DNA of 37,372 bases from an uncultured Lachnospiraceae bacterium (GTDB lineage: Bacteria; Bacillota; Clostridia; Lachnospirales; Lachnospiraceae), in assembly GCA_910588965.1 (NCBI GenBank), contig CAJUSO010000034.1:1-37372 (forward strand), read 5' to 3'. A program made the position numbers and the translations under genes. Shown here one piece after another: positions 8,086 to 16,780 of the stretch (its first letter is position 1; each line of letters opens with the position of its first letter). The notes under the pieces are model-generated. The model saw only the letters and a program-made list of their open reading frames with translations. It was not told where the DNA came from and did no database searches.

Positions 8086-10782
8086 ATGAGGTCTAAAAAA
8101 TATCTTGCAATCGCTTTAAGCTGCCTGCTTCTTTGGGAATCCCCGATTGTTACCCAGTCTGCCCTTCCAGCAGCCAGTATGGCCCGGCCCGCCGTTTCCC
8201 AAGGATGGGATTCTAAGGAAAATCCACCCGCTGCTTCTGCAGGTCCCTGCTCCCAGGAAGGGGGAACCGGTTCTGCAGGATCCCGCTTGCAGGCAGGGGA
8301 AGCAGATGCTGTAGGCTCCCCCCTGCAGGAGGAAGGAAGCGGTCCTGCAGGTTCCTGCCCTCAGGAAGGGGAGTCCGGTTCTACAGGTTCCCGCCTGCAA
8401 GAGGGTGTATCAGATTCTATTTCAGGCATATCCCCAGGCGAAGAAGGTTCTTCCGTCTCCCAAGAGGGGCAAGGCACAGAAGATCCCCAATGGGTATCCA
8501 TAAGCCAGGATTCCTGTACTCTTACGGTAGGCGGCAGGCTCCAGTTAGAGGCAGAAGCCGAGTATCCATCTGAATTCACATGGTCTTCCAGCCAGGAAGG
8601 GGTTGTGTCTGTAACAGAGGATGGGACCATAACAGCACAGGGGCTTGGGACAGCTATCATTACTGTTACGGCTGCTGCCGCTACGGAAGATGGCTTCTAT
8701 AGAGGCGCGGCATTTTGTGAAGTGACAGTGGAAAATAGTATTTCCCTGAATCCCAGCTCCCTTTCCGTTTATGTGGGGGAGGCAGGGAAGATTACGGCGG
8801 TTCTCTTGGCAGAAGAACCTATCACATGGTCCTCTTCCCAGCCGGAAATCCTGAAGGTCGATGAAAATGGAGGGTTGGAGCCTCAAAAAGCAGGGCATGC
8901 AACGGTTACAGCCATAACGGAAAGCGGCGTTTCTGCATCTTGCAGGGTTACGGTGAAGCAGCCTTCCCTTAAATTGAAATCCGCCGCGACAGCTTACCTG
9001 AAGGGCGCCTTGCAGTTAGAAGCCACAGCCAAACCCCAAGGTACGGTGAAGTGGAAATCTTCCAACCCCAAGGTGGCGAAAGTAGGCGCCGATGGCAAAG
9101 TCACCCCGTTGAAAAAGGGAACTGTGACAATTACCGCCACCTGCAACGGCATTTCCAAAAAATGCAAGGTTACGGTAAAAGACCCTTCCTTAAAGCTTAA
9201 GACATCCAAAGCCACCCTGTATGAGGGAAGCGTGTACCCCTTGGAAATCACGGCAAAGCCTGCTGCCCAGCTGAAATGGAAATCCTCTAATGCCAAGGTT
9301 GCCTCTGTCAGCCCCGAGGGGGAAATTGTAACAAAAAAAGCTGGGTCGGCTACCCTGACAGCCAGTTTATTGGGCAAAAAAGCCACATGCAAGGTGCAGG
9401 TACTGCCGGATAAACATAAATTAAACAGGACGGCAGTCCCTGTAATGGAAGGCCAGAGTTCCATCGTGCAGCTTTTAAACCTTTCCGGGAGTGAGTCTGT
9501 GTATTTCCAGCTTTTGGATGATTCCTGGGAATTTGCAAGCCTTTCCTATTCTGGGAATGCCTGTGAAATTGTGGGCAAAAAAGCTGGGACGGCAACGCTG
9601 CAGGCCGTTTACACGGCTTATATAGATGGCCAGGCTGTAACTGGGACAAAGAACTGTACCATAAAGGTTGTAGACAGCGGGATTGCCCAGCAGCAGATTG
9701 CGTTAGCGGTAAACGCCAAGAAGACGATGAAGCTGAAAAATGTGGGGAAAAGCGGCCTTTCTGTAGCAGGCATTGCCTGGGAATCCACTAATCCAAAGGT
9801 CGCCGCCATAGATGGGAAAGGCGTGGTCACTGGGAAGGCTGCCGGCACGGCTAAGATTGCCGCTACGGTAACCTATTCAGACAAAAGCACAGGGAAATTC
9901 CTGACAACCATAAAAATCTCCAATCCGAAGCTAAAAGCCTCCAGCACAGTGATGACAGTGGGGAAATCCAAAAAACTGAAGCTGGCGGGCACCAATCCAT
10001 ATAGCAAAGTGAAATGGAGCATTAACAAGAAATCCCTGGCCGCTATCCAGCAGGACGGCACAGTGGTATCCGGCTACCGTACGGGAAAGGCTACCATTAC
10101 CCTGTCTGTTGACGGCAAGACCATAAAGCACAAGCTGGCCATCACAGACCCGAAGCTAAAATCTTCCTACAAGGCCCTTACCGTTGGGAAGGCCGCCCAG
10201 ATTTCCGTAAAAGGCGCTTCCTCCAAGAAAAACATTACCTATACCTCGAAAAACAAAGCAGTGGCTACGGTGAGCAAATCCGGGCGCGTAAAAGCCAAAT
10301 CTTATGGGAATGCAGATATTCTTATAAAGGTGGATGGGATATCCCTAACCTTCAAGGTCAGCGTTGCCCCCCAGCGGGCGCTGTCTGCATGCAAAAGCGG
10401 GCATCAGATTATGTATAGTTCCAGCTATAGCCAGGCAAGGCGCATGGAACAGGGATTCTATGACTGCAGCTCCCTGGTGTTCCGGGCTTATGGGAGGGAT
10501 GCAGGGTTATTAGGCGGCACGCCCTCTTATGCGCCGACAGCGGCTTCCATGGCATATTATCTGGAACGGACTGGGAAAGCGGTTTCCTTCAAAGGGGTGG
10601 ACAGTTCCAAGCTCTTGCCAGGGGATTTGATTTTCTATGGAGACCCTTCCAACCGGAATGGCAGGTATAAAAATATTTACCATGTGTCTATGTATTATGG
10701 GGATGGCTACCGTCTGGAAAAACCGTTGCGCTATTATTATCCAGACAGCAATATTGTGCTGGTTGCAAGGCCTGTAAGATAG
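8086..10782 (+). CDS. Secreted Ig-like (Big2) repeat protein with C-terminal NlpC/P60 peptidase
   Basis: Secreted cell-wall hydrolase, 898 residues. An N-terminal signal peptide (MRSKKYLAIALSCLLLW) is followed by five 12-residue Gly/Ser/Glu repeats (residues 51-110), about eight bacterial Ig-like Big2-type domains from residue 130 to 765 (recurring WKSSNPKVA, GTATI and CKVTV signatures), then an NlpC/P60 domain. Its catalytic Cys794 lies in YDCSSLVF and the histidine, His866, in YHVSMYYG; these enzymes cut the peptide part of peptidoglycan. ATG 8086 follows AGGAGG at 8070-8075. An AraC regulator begins 33 bases after the stop and is probably co-transcribed. Big2 repeats probably bind the wall or space the enzyme from it. 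No sortase motif is seen. Confidence 0.92.
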   Translation: MRSKKYLAIALSCLLLWESPIVTQSALPAASMARPAVSQGWDSKENPPAASAGPCSQEGGTGSAGSRLQAGEADAVGSPLQEEGSGPAGSCPQEGESGSTGSRLQEGVSDSISGISPGEEGSSVSQEGQGTEDPQWVSISQDSCTLTVGGRLQLEAEAEYPSEFTWSSSQEGVVSVTEDGTITAQGLGTAIITVTAAAATEDGFYRGAAFCEVTVENSISLNPSSLSVYVGEAGKITAVLLAEEPITWSSSQPEILKVDENGGLEPQKAGHATVTAITESGVSASCRVTVKQPSLKLKSAATAYLKGALQLEATAKPQGTVKWKSSNPKVAKVGADGKVTPLKKGTVTITATCNGISKKCKVTVKDPSLKLKTSKATLYEGSVYPLEITAKPAAQLKWKSSNAKVASVSPEGEIVTKKAGSATLTASLLGKKATCKVQVLPDKHKLNRTAVPVMEGQSSIVQLLNLSGSESVYFQLLDDSWEFASLSYSGNACEIVGKKAGTATLQAVYTAYIDGQAVTGTKNCTIKVVDSGIAQQQIALAVNAKKTMKLKNVGKSGLSVAGIAWESTNPKVAAIDGKGVVTGKAAGTAKIAATVTYSDKSTGKFLTTIKISNPKLKASSTVMTVGKSKKLKLAGTNPYSKVKWSINKKSLAAIQQDGTVVSGYRTGKATITLSVDGKTIKHKLAITDPKLKSSYKALTVGKAAQISVKGASSKKNITYTSKNKAVATVSKSGRVKAKSYGNADILIKVDGISLTFKVSVAPQRALSACKSGHQIMYSSSYSQARRMEQGFYDCSSLVFRAYGRDAGLLGGTPSYAPTAASMAYYLERTGKAVSFKGVDSSKLLPGDLIFYGDPSNRNGRYKNIYHVSMYYGDGYRLEKPLRYYYPDSNIVLVARPVR
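8236..8415 (+). repeat. Five 36-bp in-frame tandem repeats (12-residue unit)
   Basis: The encoded units SAGPCSQEGGTG, SAGSRLQAGEAD, AVGSPLQEEGSG, PAGSCPQEGESG and STGSRLQEGVSD follow each other without a gap. They form a flexible linker between the signal peptide and the first Ig-like domain. Unit length is a multiple of three, so copy number could change without breaking the frame. Confidence 0.75.
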
Positions 10783-10815
10783 GAGGCAGGCTAGGGACAG
10801 ACAGGAGTGGTGAAA

Positions 10816-11622
10816 ATGGACAGGAAATCCCATGCCTCATCCAGGCAGATTCAGAAACGGGTTATGGAAGAGGTCTTCCAACGCCAGGAGAACGGGGAAA
10901 TCCATAACCCTTACGAGCAGGAACTGCGGGAACTATACAGTATAGAGCGAGGGGACGAAGAGACGTTGGCCAAAAGTATTTCCGAGACCTTTGAGGGGGA
11001 TTTTGGGATCCTTGCGAAAAATCCCCTGCGCTCCCACAAAAACCTGGTTGTTGGGAATATCACGATGGCTTCCCGGGCGGCTATCCGGGGAGGCCTTAGT
11101 GTGGAAGAGGCCTTTACGGTGGCGGACAGCTTAATCCAGCAGCTGGAGGAAATCGATAATATCCCAGAGGTATCAGCTTTTAAGGAAGAGGCGCAGTACC
11201 TCTATGTGAGGCTTGTGGCTGCTGCCCGGGAAACGGCCAGAAAGGCTGGGCAGAAGGAGAAGGAGCCGGCAGGAAACCCTCTGGTTGCCCAAGTGAAGGA
11301 TTATATCTTTACCCACCTACATGATCCTATCCGGGTAGCCCAAATCGCCAGGCACCTGAAGGTGAACCCAGATTACCTTTCCCATCTTTTCCATGTGCAG
11401 GAAAAGGTGACGATTTCCCAGTATATCCGGGAGGAGAAGATAAAAAGGGGGGAAAACCTTTTGAAATACTCCGATTACCGCATCCAGGACATAGCCTTTT
11501 ACCTAGGGTTCTGCACCCAAAGCCATTTTGCCAGGGTATTCCAGCAGGTGGTGGGCATGAGCCCCAAAGAATATCGGAAAACTTACGGGAGCATAAAGCT
11601 GGCCAACAGCCAAGAGGGCTGA
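10816..11622 (+). CDS. AraC-family transcription regulator (YSIRK-regulator type N-terminus)
   Basis: A 268-residue regulator. The C-terminal 100 residues are an AraC double helix-turn-helix (PIRVAQIARHLKVNPDYLSHLF, then IQDIAFYLGFCTQSHFARVFQ and GMSPKEYRK). The N-terminal part (NPLRSHKNLVVGN, TMASRAAIRGGLSVEEAF) resembles the all-helical sensor region found in the AraC regulators of Clostridia and streptococci annotated as surface-antigen (YSIRK) regulators, not a cupin sugar-binding domain. ATG 10816 has CAGGAG at 10803-10808; two GTG codons just upstream are less well spaced. It follows the NlpC/P60 gene by 33 bases and precedes a large secreted glycosidase-like gene, so it may control one or both. 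Confidence 0.9.
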   Translation: MDRKSHASSRQIQKRVMEEVFQRQENGEIHNPYEQELRELYSIERGDEETLAKSISETFEGDFGILAKNPLRSHKNLVVGNITMASRAAIRGGLSVEEAFTVADSLIQQLEEIDNIPEVSAFKEEAQYLYVRLVAAARETARKAGQKEKEPAGNPLVAQVKDYIFTHLHDPIRVAQIARHLKVNPDYLSHLFHVQEKVTISQYIREEKIKRGENLLKYSDYRIQDIAFYLGFCTQSHFARVFQQVVGMSPKEYRKTYGSIKLANSQEG

Positions 11623-11702
11623 CAGGGGCTAAGATATCTGCCGCGCAGGCGTAAAATAACAAGATGAAGCTAAGGGATATGCTCAATGCATAAGAAATAT
11701 GG

Positions 11703-11731
11703 TTTATTTTCCGGCGTTCCATGCTTATAAT
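11703..11731 (+). promoter_or_regulatory. Possible promoter of the beta-helix protein gene
   Basis: A full -10 TATAAT lies at 11726-11731 with a poor -35 (TTTATT 11703-11708) at 17 bases. The weak -35 would fit a promoter that needs an activator, such as the AraC protein encoded directly upstream. Confidence 0.4.
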
Positions 11732-11750
11732 AATAATGCAAGCCCAATCA

Positions 11751-11796
11751 ATACCCCACAGAAAGCGGATGAGGTAATTCCATTCCTGTGGGGTAT
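11751..11796 (+). repeat. Perfect 11-bp inverted repeat in the leader before the beta-helix gene
   Basis: ATACCCCACAG at 11751-11761 pairs exactly with CTGTGGGGTAT at 11786-11796, loop 24 bases. No T-run follows, so it is not a normal terminator; the ribosome site AGGAGG starts at 11815. It could be an operator or an mRNA element controlling stability or translation. Confidence 0.6.
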
Positions 11797-11826
11797 CCAT
11801 CGAAAAACCAAAAAGGAGGAATGACC

Positions 11827-14800
11827 GTGAAAATGAGAACCTGGAAAACGAAGGCATTGGCCTTATGCTTATGTGCTATTTTGGCAGTTCCTGCCATAGG
11901 GGCTGCAGGAGCGCCGGATGCTGCCTTTGCGGCTGGGCAGGCCAGCCAGATTCATGTATATGCCCCCACAGGGGATGACCCTGCGACGGAGGAAAATGAA
12001 TCCCAGGATGTGATGTCCGCCAAATATACGTTACAGGCAGATGGGACAGAAATCCCTGTCGTGCAGTATAACCAGAAGGGGCATAATTTTGACATTGCCC
12101 GTTTCTCTTCCGATACCCGTAAGCCGGAATTTACGGTTACCGTAGCAGAGGAAATCAAAAGCGTAAAGGTATACCCAGAGCGGTATTATCCAAAAGAGAG
12201 CCTGAAGGTGGGCGCGGATAAGCATACCCTTACCTTTACCATGTCAGAGGCGGCAAGCTTAAATTCCGTTATTGTGATGATTAATGGCGATGCCGCCAAT
12301 AAATCCGGCCAGCCATATCTGGCCATTATCAATGACCCTTTGGAGGTTGGGGCGCCGGATAAGAACGCTCCTAATGTGTTGGATTTCAAAGAGTTTGCAG
12401 GACAGTATTTAAAGGAGCATCCGAACCAGGAAGCGCAGCAGGCCATCCCCGCCGGGCAGGTGGTATTCAAGATTGCAGAAGGGACAGAGGCGGAAGCATC
12501 TTATACTTATTCCCATAGTGCAGGGAACCTTGTGGAGGCGGCGGCCCACAATGTGCGCTACCCAGACCAGAGGAAAATGTCCGCAGAGGATATGAGTTAT
12601 GCCTTCCAGGCAGCTTTGGATAAAATCTATGGGACGGAAGGCTTGGATACCCTGTATTTCCCAAACGGGACTTATACCTATGCCGGTTTGGATATTCGGG
12701 GACGTAGGGGCAAGAGCCTGCATATCTACTTGGAAGAAGGCGCACTCTTAAAAAACCATATCCAGTCCTGCGCAGAGGCCATGGAACCGGCTATCGGCAT
12801 CTGGGATTCTGCAGATATCACCATTTCCGGCCGCGGCATGTTTGACGGGAACGGGGTGGAGAATTACTGGAAACAGAATGGGAACGTAAGCGGCGACCGC
12901 AACGATGCCTATATGAGCTGCCACCAGGCCGGCGTGATGGTAGTGCGTTCTGAGAATATCACGTTTCAGGATACTTATATGCGCAATGCCAAGCAGTGGA
13001 ACTGGGAAGCCCACAGCGGCAAGCATATCAGCCTGAACAATATCAAAGGCTTAACCCCTTACCCCATGTCCTGGGGAGATGGGACGGATATGGCAGGTTC
13101 CCAGGATTTGGCCATTAACGGAGCCTTTACCTTAGGGAATGACGACTGCTTCGCCTCTGGCCATTACAATCCCAGCCGTTGGTTTGCGCCGGAAAAAGAG
13201 GATATGTATAAGAAGGAATTTGGCCTTGCTTCCTTTAAGCCCCAGGACAACGACCCGCAGGATGGGAACTTCCAGAAGTTTTCCAATGCAGTGGCTGGTT
13301 TTGCGGCGTACAACGCCGATTGTGACAGGTGGGATGAGGCAGATTCTTTCAATATCAGCGTGAAAAATACCCTGCAGTGGAGCTGTGACGCAGGGAACGG
13401 CATCCGCTTAGGCCATGAAGCCCATGGCTACCAGCTCCAAAGCTATACCTTTGAGAATTTCAATGCGCTGGGCTTTGCAGGGGGCGGCCATGGGATTACG
13501 GTGCAGAACCACACGGATATTTACCCCCGGTATGAGACGCTGAAATTCATCAACTGCTCCTTTGACACCTCAAGGGTAGGGAATAACTTTGTGATTAATG
13601 GGGGAGATGGCAAGACGCAGCAGGCCGTAGGGGTTCCCAGCAAGCTGAATGGGGATACAGACGGCTATACAGGCGGGACCATCACAAAGGACCCCATCCG
13701 GGAAGTGGTGCTGGATGGGTGCTGGTTCTCGAACCCAGGGGCGCAGTGCAGGGTGACAAATACCACCAGCCTGACGGTCAAGGATTTATACATAGGCGGG
13801 AAGAAGGTAACTTCTACCTCAGACTTGAATTGGTCTGTTTCCAATGTGCAGAATGTGGAGAAGGATTTTGCGGACAACACAGCCCCTGTATTTACCTCCC
13901 CCCAGACGGACAGCTTTTTGGTGACAGACGGGCAGAGGCTGGAATTTGACGTAGCAGCCACGGATGCTGACGGGGATACCGTAACCCTGCAGGCGGAGGG
14001 CGTGCCCCAGGGGGCAAGCTTTAACCAGGAGACCGGCCATTTTTCCTGGACATTGACTGAGGCAGAGGTTGGCAATGTGTATGCCATTGAATTTAAAGCC
14101 CAAGACGCCCATACAAGCACCATTAAGACGGTACGCATCCAGGTGCGTTCCTCTAAGGTCCAGGTGGAGAGCCTTCCTTCCCTAGAGGATGCCACCATCC
14201 ATACCTGGAAAACAGAGAAGGACTGGAACCGGAACCGGGATTATATCCGGACGAAGATATTTGGGGAAGCCCTTGCCAATCCCGCAGAATATGGCTATTT
14301 AGGGGAAAAGAAAACCGTCAAGGATGATACGGATGAGAAAATGGGTTTGCTGAAGTTTGACGTGTCCAGCCTGCAGGGCAGGTTAGATGCGGTGGAATCG
14401 GCAGAATTGGTCCTTACCTATATGGGCAGGAGAAATTCCGGCGATAAGGGTACAGATACCATCCGCGCTGCCGTAATCCCTTCTGGGGCGGCATGGTCAG
14501 AAAGTAGCGTAACCTGGAACACCCGGCCGGCTTTCGGCACATCAGAGGACAGCTACAGGGAATCCATGGAATTTGATGTGGAAGGCTCTAAAAATGTGTT
14601 AATGGCGCAGGATGACAAGTATAGTAGCAGCCAGGGCATAGACGGAAGGAAGGTTTCCGTTGATGTTACAGGCTTTATCAAGAGCCTTGCAGAGAGGCAG
14701 GAGACGTTATCCCTTGCAGTAAATGAAACGAAAGGCTTTGAATTAACCTTTGTCAGCAGGGACGGCGCGTCTAACAACCAGAACGCAGAGGCTTCCATGG

Positions 14801-15852
14801 CGCCTACCCTCCAGGTATCCCTGAAAACGGAGGAGCCAGAGCCAGCCCCTGCGGACAAGGCAGGGCTGCAGAAACTCTATGAGGACGTGAAGTCCCTGAA
14901 AAAAGAGGATTATACTGAGGAAAGCTTTGCAGTCTTTGAGGCAGCCCTGCAGGCTGCAAAGGCTACGCTGGAACACGCGGCTGCATCCCAGGCGGAGGTA
15001 GACCAGGCCAAGGAAAAGCTGTCCCAGGCTTACAGCGGCCTGGTGGAAAAGCCGGAGCCAGGGCCAACCGCCCAGGATTTGGGGCAGGCAGCAGTGACGT
15101 TAGGGAAAGCAGTATTTGTTTATAATGGGAAACCCCAGAAGCCATCCGTCAAAGTAGAGCTGGGTGGGAAGGTATTGGCAGAAGGGGCAGATTATAGCGT
15201 GGCATATGCAAATAATGTGGATGCAGGGACTGCAAAGGTGACCATCCGGGCCGTCTCTGAACGCTATGCAGGGAGCAAAACCCAGCCCTTTACCATCCAA
15301 AAGGCATCCAAGACCATCAAGGTAAAGAAAACGTCTATTAAGAAGGCGTATGGGAACGGCGCATTCTCTTTAGGCGCCGCGACGGCAAAGGGGGAAAAGC
15401 TCTCCTACAGCCTAAGCAGTAAGTCCGTTGTAAAAGTGGACGCAGGCACAGGGAAGGCCTCTGTGGTCGGCTGCGGCAAGGTAACCGTAACGGTGAAGTC
15501 AGCGGCCAGCAAGAATTACAATCAGGCCAAGAGCCAGAAAATCACCATTACCGTGGTTCCCAAAAAGGTTTCCTTAAAGAGTGTTAAGAGCAGCAAGAAG
15601 GGGCAGATGTCTGTGAAATGGGCCCGTGACAGCAAGGCCTCTGGATATCAAATCTGTTATGCGTCAAATAAAAAGTTTCAGAAGGCCAAGGCCATAGAGG
15701 TGAAGTCCAACAGGACAGTTTCTAAAGCCATAACGAAGAAGCTGGCCCGTGGGAAAAAGTATTATGTAAAGGTGCGGGCGTACAAGTCTGTAGGCAGGTC
15801 AAAGGTTTACGGCGCCTACAGCAGCGTGAAATCTGTCAAAATAAAGAAGTAG
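11827..15852 (+). CDS. Large secreted right-handed beta-helix glycosidase-like protein (GH28/GH49-like)
   Basis: Secreted modular protein, about 1341 residues. Signal peptide (to about residue 35), an N-terminal beta-sandwich like the GH49N/dextranase cap (EEIKSVKVYPERYYP), then a parallel beta-helix, residues about 200-690. Candidate catalytic acids match the GH28/GH49 pattern: Asp418 and Asp421 in WGDGTDMAGS, Asp439-Asp440 in GNDDCFASG, then GNGIRLGHE (523-531). Next come a cadherin/Ig-like domain, a DNRLRE-type domain (about 785-985: WNRNRDY, LLKFDVSSL, SSVTWNTRPAF), a FIVAR-type helical domain (1010-1075), one or two Ig-like modules and a C-terminal FN3-like domain. It probably attacks a plant or mucin polysaccharide; the substrate cannot be told. 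GTG 11827 is best spaced from AGGAGG 11815-11820; ATG 11821 and 11833 are alternatives. Confidence 0.88.
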   Translation: MKMRTWKTKALALCLCAILAVPAIGAAGAPDAAFAAGQASQIHVYAPTGDDPATEENESQDVMSAKYTLQADGTEIPVVQYNQKGHNFDIARFSSDTRKPEFTVTVAEEIKSVKVYPERYYPKESLKVGADKHTLTFTMSEAASLNSVIVMINGDAANKSGQPYLAIINDPLEVGAPDKNAPNVLDFKEFAGQYLKEHPNQEAQQAIPAGQVVFKIAEGTEAEASYTYSHSAGNLVEAAAHNVRYPDQRKMSAEDMSYAFQAALDKIYGTEGLDTLYFPNGTYTYAGLDIRGRRGKSLHIYLEEGALLKNHIQSCAEAMEPAIGIWDSADITISGRGMFDGNGVENYWKQNGNVSGDRNDAYMSCHQAGVMVVRSENITFQDTYMRNAKQWNWEAHSGKHISLNNIKGLTPYPMSWGDGTDMAGSQDLAINGAFTLGNDDCFASGHYNPSRWFAPEKEDMYKKEFGLASFKPQDNDPQDGNFQKFSNAVAGFAAYNADCDRWDEADSFNISVKNTLQWSCDAGNGIRLGHEAHGYQLQSYTFENFNALGFAGGGHGITVQNHTDIYPRYETLKFINCSFDTSRVGNNFVINGGDGKTQQAVGVPSKLNGDTDGYTGGTITKDPIREVVLDGCWFSNPGAQCRVTNTTSLTVKDLYIGGKKVTSTSDLNWSVSNVQNVEKDFADNTAPVFTSPQTDSFLVTDGQRLEFDVAATDADGDTVTLQAEGVPQGASFNQETGHFSWTLTEAEVGNVYAIEFKAQDAHTSTIKTVRIQVRSSKVQVESLPSLEDATIHTWKTEKDWNRNRDYIRTKIFGEALANPAEYGYLGEKKTVKDDTDEKMGLLKFDVSSLQGRLDAVESAELVLTYMGRRNSGDKGTDTIRAAVIPSGAAWSESSVTWNTRPAFGTSEDSYRESMEFDVEGSKNVLMAQDDKYSSSQGIDGRKVSVDVTGFIKSLAERQETLSLAVNETKGFELTFVSRDGASNNQNAEASMAPTLQVSLKTEEPEPAPADKAGLQKLYEDVKSLKKEDYTEESFAVFEAALQAAKATLEHAAASQAEVDQAKEKLSQAYSGLVEKPEPGPTAQDLGQAAVTLGKAVFVYNGKPQKPSVKVELGGKVLAEGADYSVAYANNVDAGTAKVTIRAVSERYAGSKTQPFTIQKASKTIKVKKTSIKKAYGNGAFSLGAATAKGEKLSYSLSSKSVVKVDAGTGKASVVGCGKVTVTVKSAASKNYNQAKSQKITITVVPKKVSLKSVKSSKKGQMSVKWARDSKASGYQICYASNKKFQKAKAIEVKSNRTVSKAITKKLARGKKYYVKVRAYKSVGRSKVYGAYSSVKSVKIKK

Positions 15853-15865
15853 GAAGGTCTCATGA

Positions 15866-15921
15866 AAAATACCAGAAGCCTTGTATAGCAAGAGCCATTG
15901 CTAAGGGGCTTCTGGTATTTT
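15866..15921 (+). terminator. Rho-independent terminator after the beta-helix gene
   Basis: ATACCAGAAGCC (15869-15880) pairs exactly with GGCTTCTGGTAT (15907-15918), flanked by A-run and T-run. A nested stem TAGCAA/TTGCTA lies in the loop. The A/T symmetry means it could also work for the convergent Uma2 gene. Confidence 0.85.
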
Positions 15922-15954
15922 GCCCAGCCCCCAATCAGAGGCCGGCGGCAAACG

Positions 15955-16506
15955 TTATAGGCTTAATTCGGCAAAGTTAATCCATAAATCTTGATAGATG
16001 TTGGCTTTTATCTTATCTTGGAAGGTATAAGACTTGGCTTTAAACCGGTCCTTTTCCAGGAAATACACATAGATAGATTTTTCTATAGGGTCGACTACCC
16101 AATATTCCCTTACCCCTGCTTTTGCATATAAATTCAATTTATAGATATAATCATGGCTGGCTGTACTGGGGGAGACAATTTCCATAATCCAATCAGGAGC
16201 CCCGCTGCATCCGCGGTCTGTCAGTTTACCAGGGTTGCAGATAACGCTTATATCTGGCTCTACAATGGTCTTATTATCATCCTCAAAGGGCTTGACGGCA
16301 AAGGGGGATGGGTAAATCTTGCAGGGGCCATCCTTAGAATCAATATAATTTGCTATGTTTTTTGATAAAAACATAAGTATTTCCTGGTGTATCCTGCTGG
16401 GCGCCGCCATATAATAAATCTGCCCGTCAATCAGTTCTGCCCGGACATCTTCTGGTAAGTTGTAATAATCTTCCTCTGTGTAAGTTTTTAATTGTGCTAA
16501 TGCCAT
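15955..16506 (-). CDS. Uma2-family (DUF820) PD-(D/E)XK nuclease-fold protein
   Basis: A 183-residue soluble protein of the Uma2/DUF820 family, which has a restriction-endonuclease-like fold but no settled role. Recognised by the opening ELIDGQIYYMAAPSRIHQ, the acidic residue Asp85 in IVEPDISVI, Glu109 in WIMEIVSPSTASHDY, and Lys123/Lys129 followed by YAKAGVREYWVVDP. These are the positions expected for the metal-binding acids and lysine. Start ATG 16506 follows GGAAG eight to nine bases upstream. A TATAAT-like -10 is visible upstream at 16589-16584 on the minus strand. It is a single-gene unit convergent with the beta-helix gene; Uma2 genes are often scattered alone in genomes and linked to mobile DNA. 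Confidence 0.9.
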   Translation of the reverse strand: MALAQLKTYTEEDYYNLPEDVRAELIDGQIYYMAAPSRIHQEILMFLSKNIANYIDSKDGPCKIYPSPFAVKPFEDDNKTIVEPDISVICNPGKLTDRGCSGAPDWIMEIVSPSTASHDYIYKLNLYAKAGVREYWVVDPIEKSIYVYFLEKDRFKAKSYTFQDKIKANIYQDLWINFAELSL

Positions 16507-16652
16507 GCCTGTACTTCCTTTCTAAAAAAACACTGTCACCTGGCGCGTGTTGGATGCGCCAATTTTGGTCCGTATGTTAGAGTATTATAACATAAAATAT
16601 TCATAAATAGAAATATTTCCTTGATATATTCATTTATGGGTATTATAGAATA

Positions 16653-16746
16653 CCAGTGAAATGGGATCCAGGGGAATTAGGATGCTTTTTGGTTCATATC
16701 CAGAGAAATGGAATCCAAGGGAATTAGGATGCTTTTTGGTTCATAT
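16653..16746 (+). repeat. Two tandem copies of a 47-bp unit
   Basis: Copy 1 (16653-16699) and copy 2 (16700-16746) both run from CCAG to GGTTCATAT and differ at about three positions. They lie between a promoter-like stretch (TTGATA 16621, TATAGA 16644) and the carboxypeptidase start, so they would fall in its mRNA leader. Each contains GGGAATTAGGATG, a fake start signal that is out of place for a ribosome site. Confidence 0.85.
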
Positions 16747-16780
16747 AATAAAAGGAAAAACAGGAACGGGATTTAGAAGG

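Noticed and set aside
8236..8415. Collagen-like repeat
   Set aside because: Unit is 12 residues without Gly at every third position.
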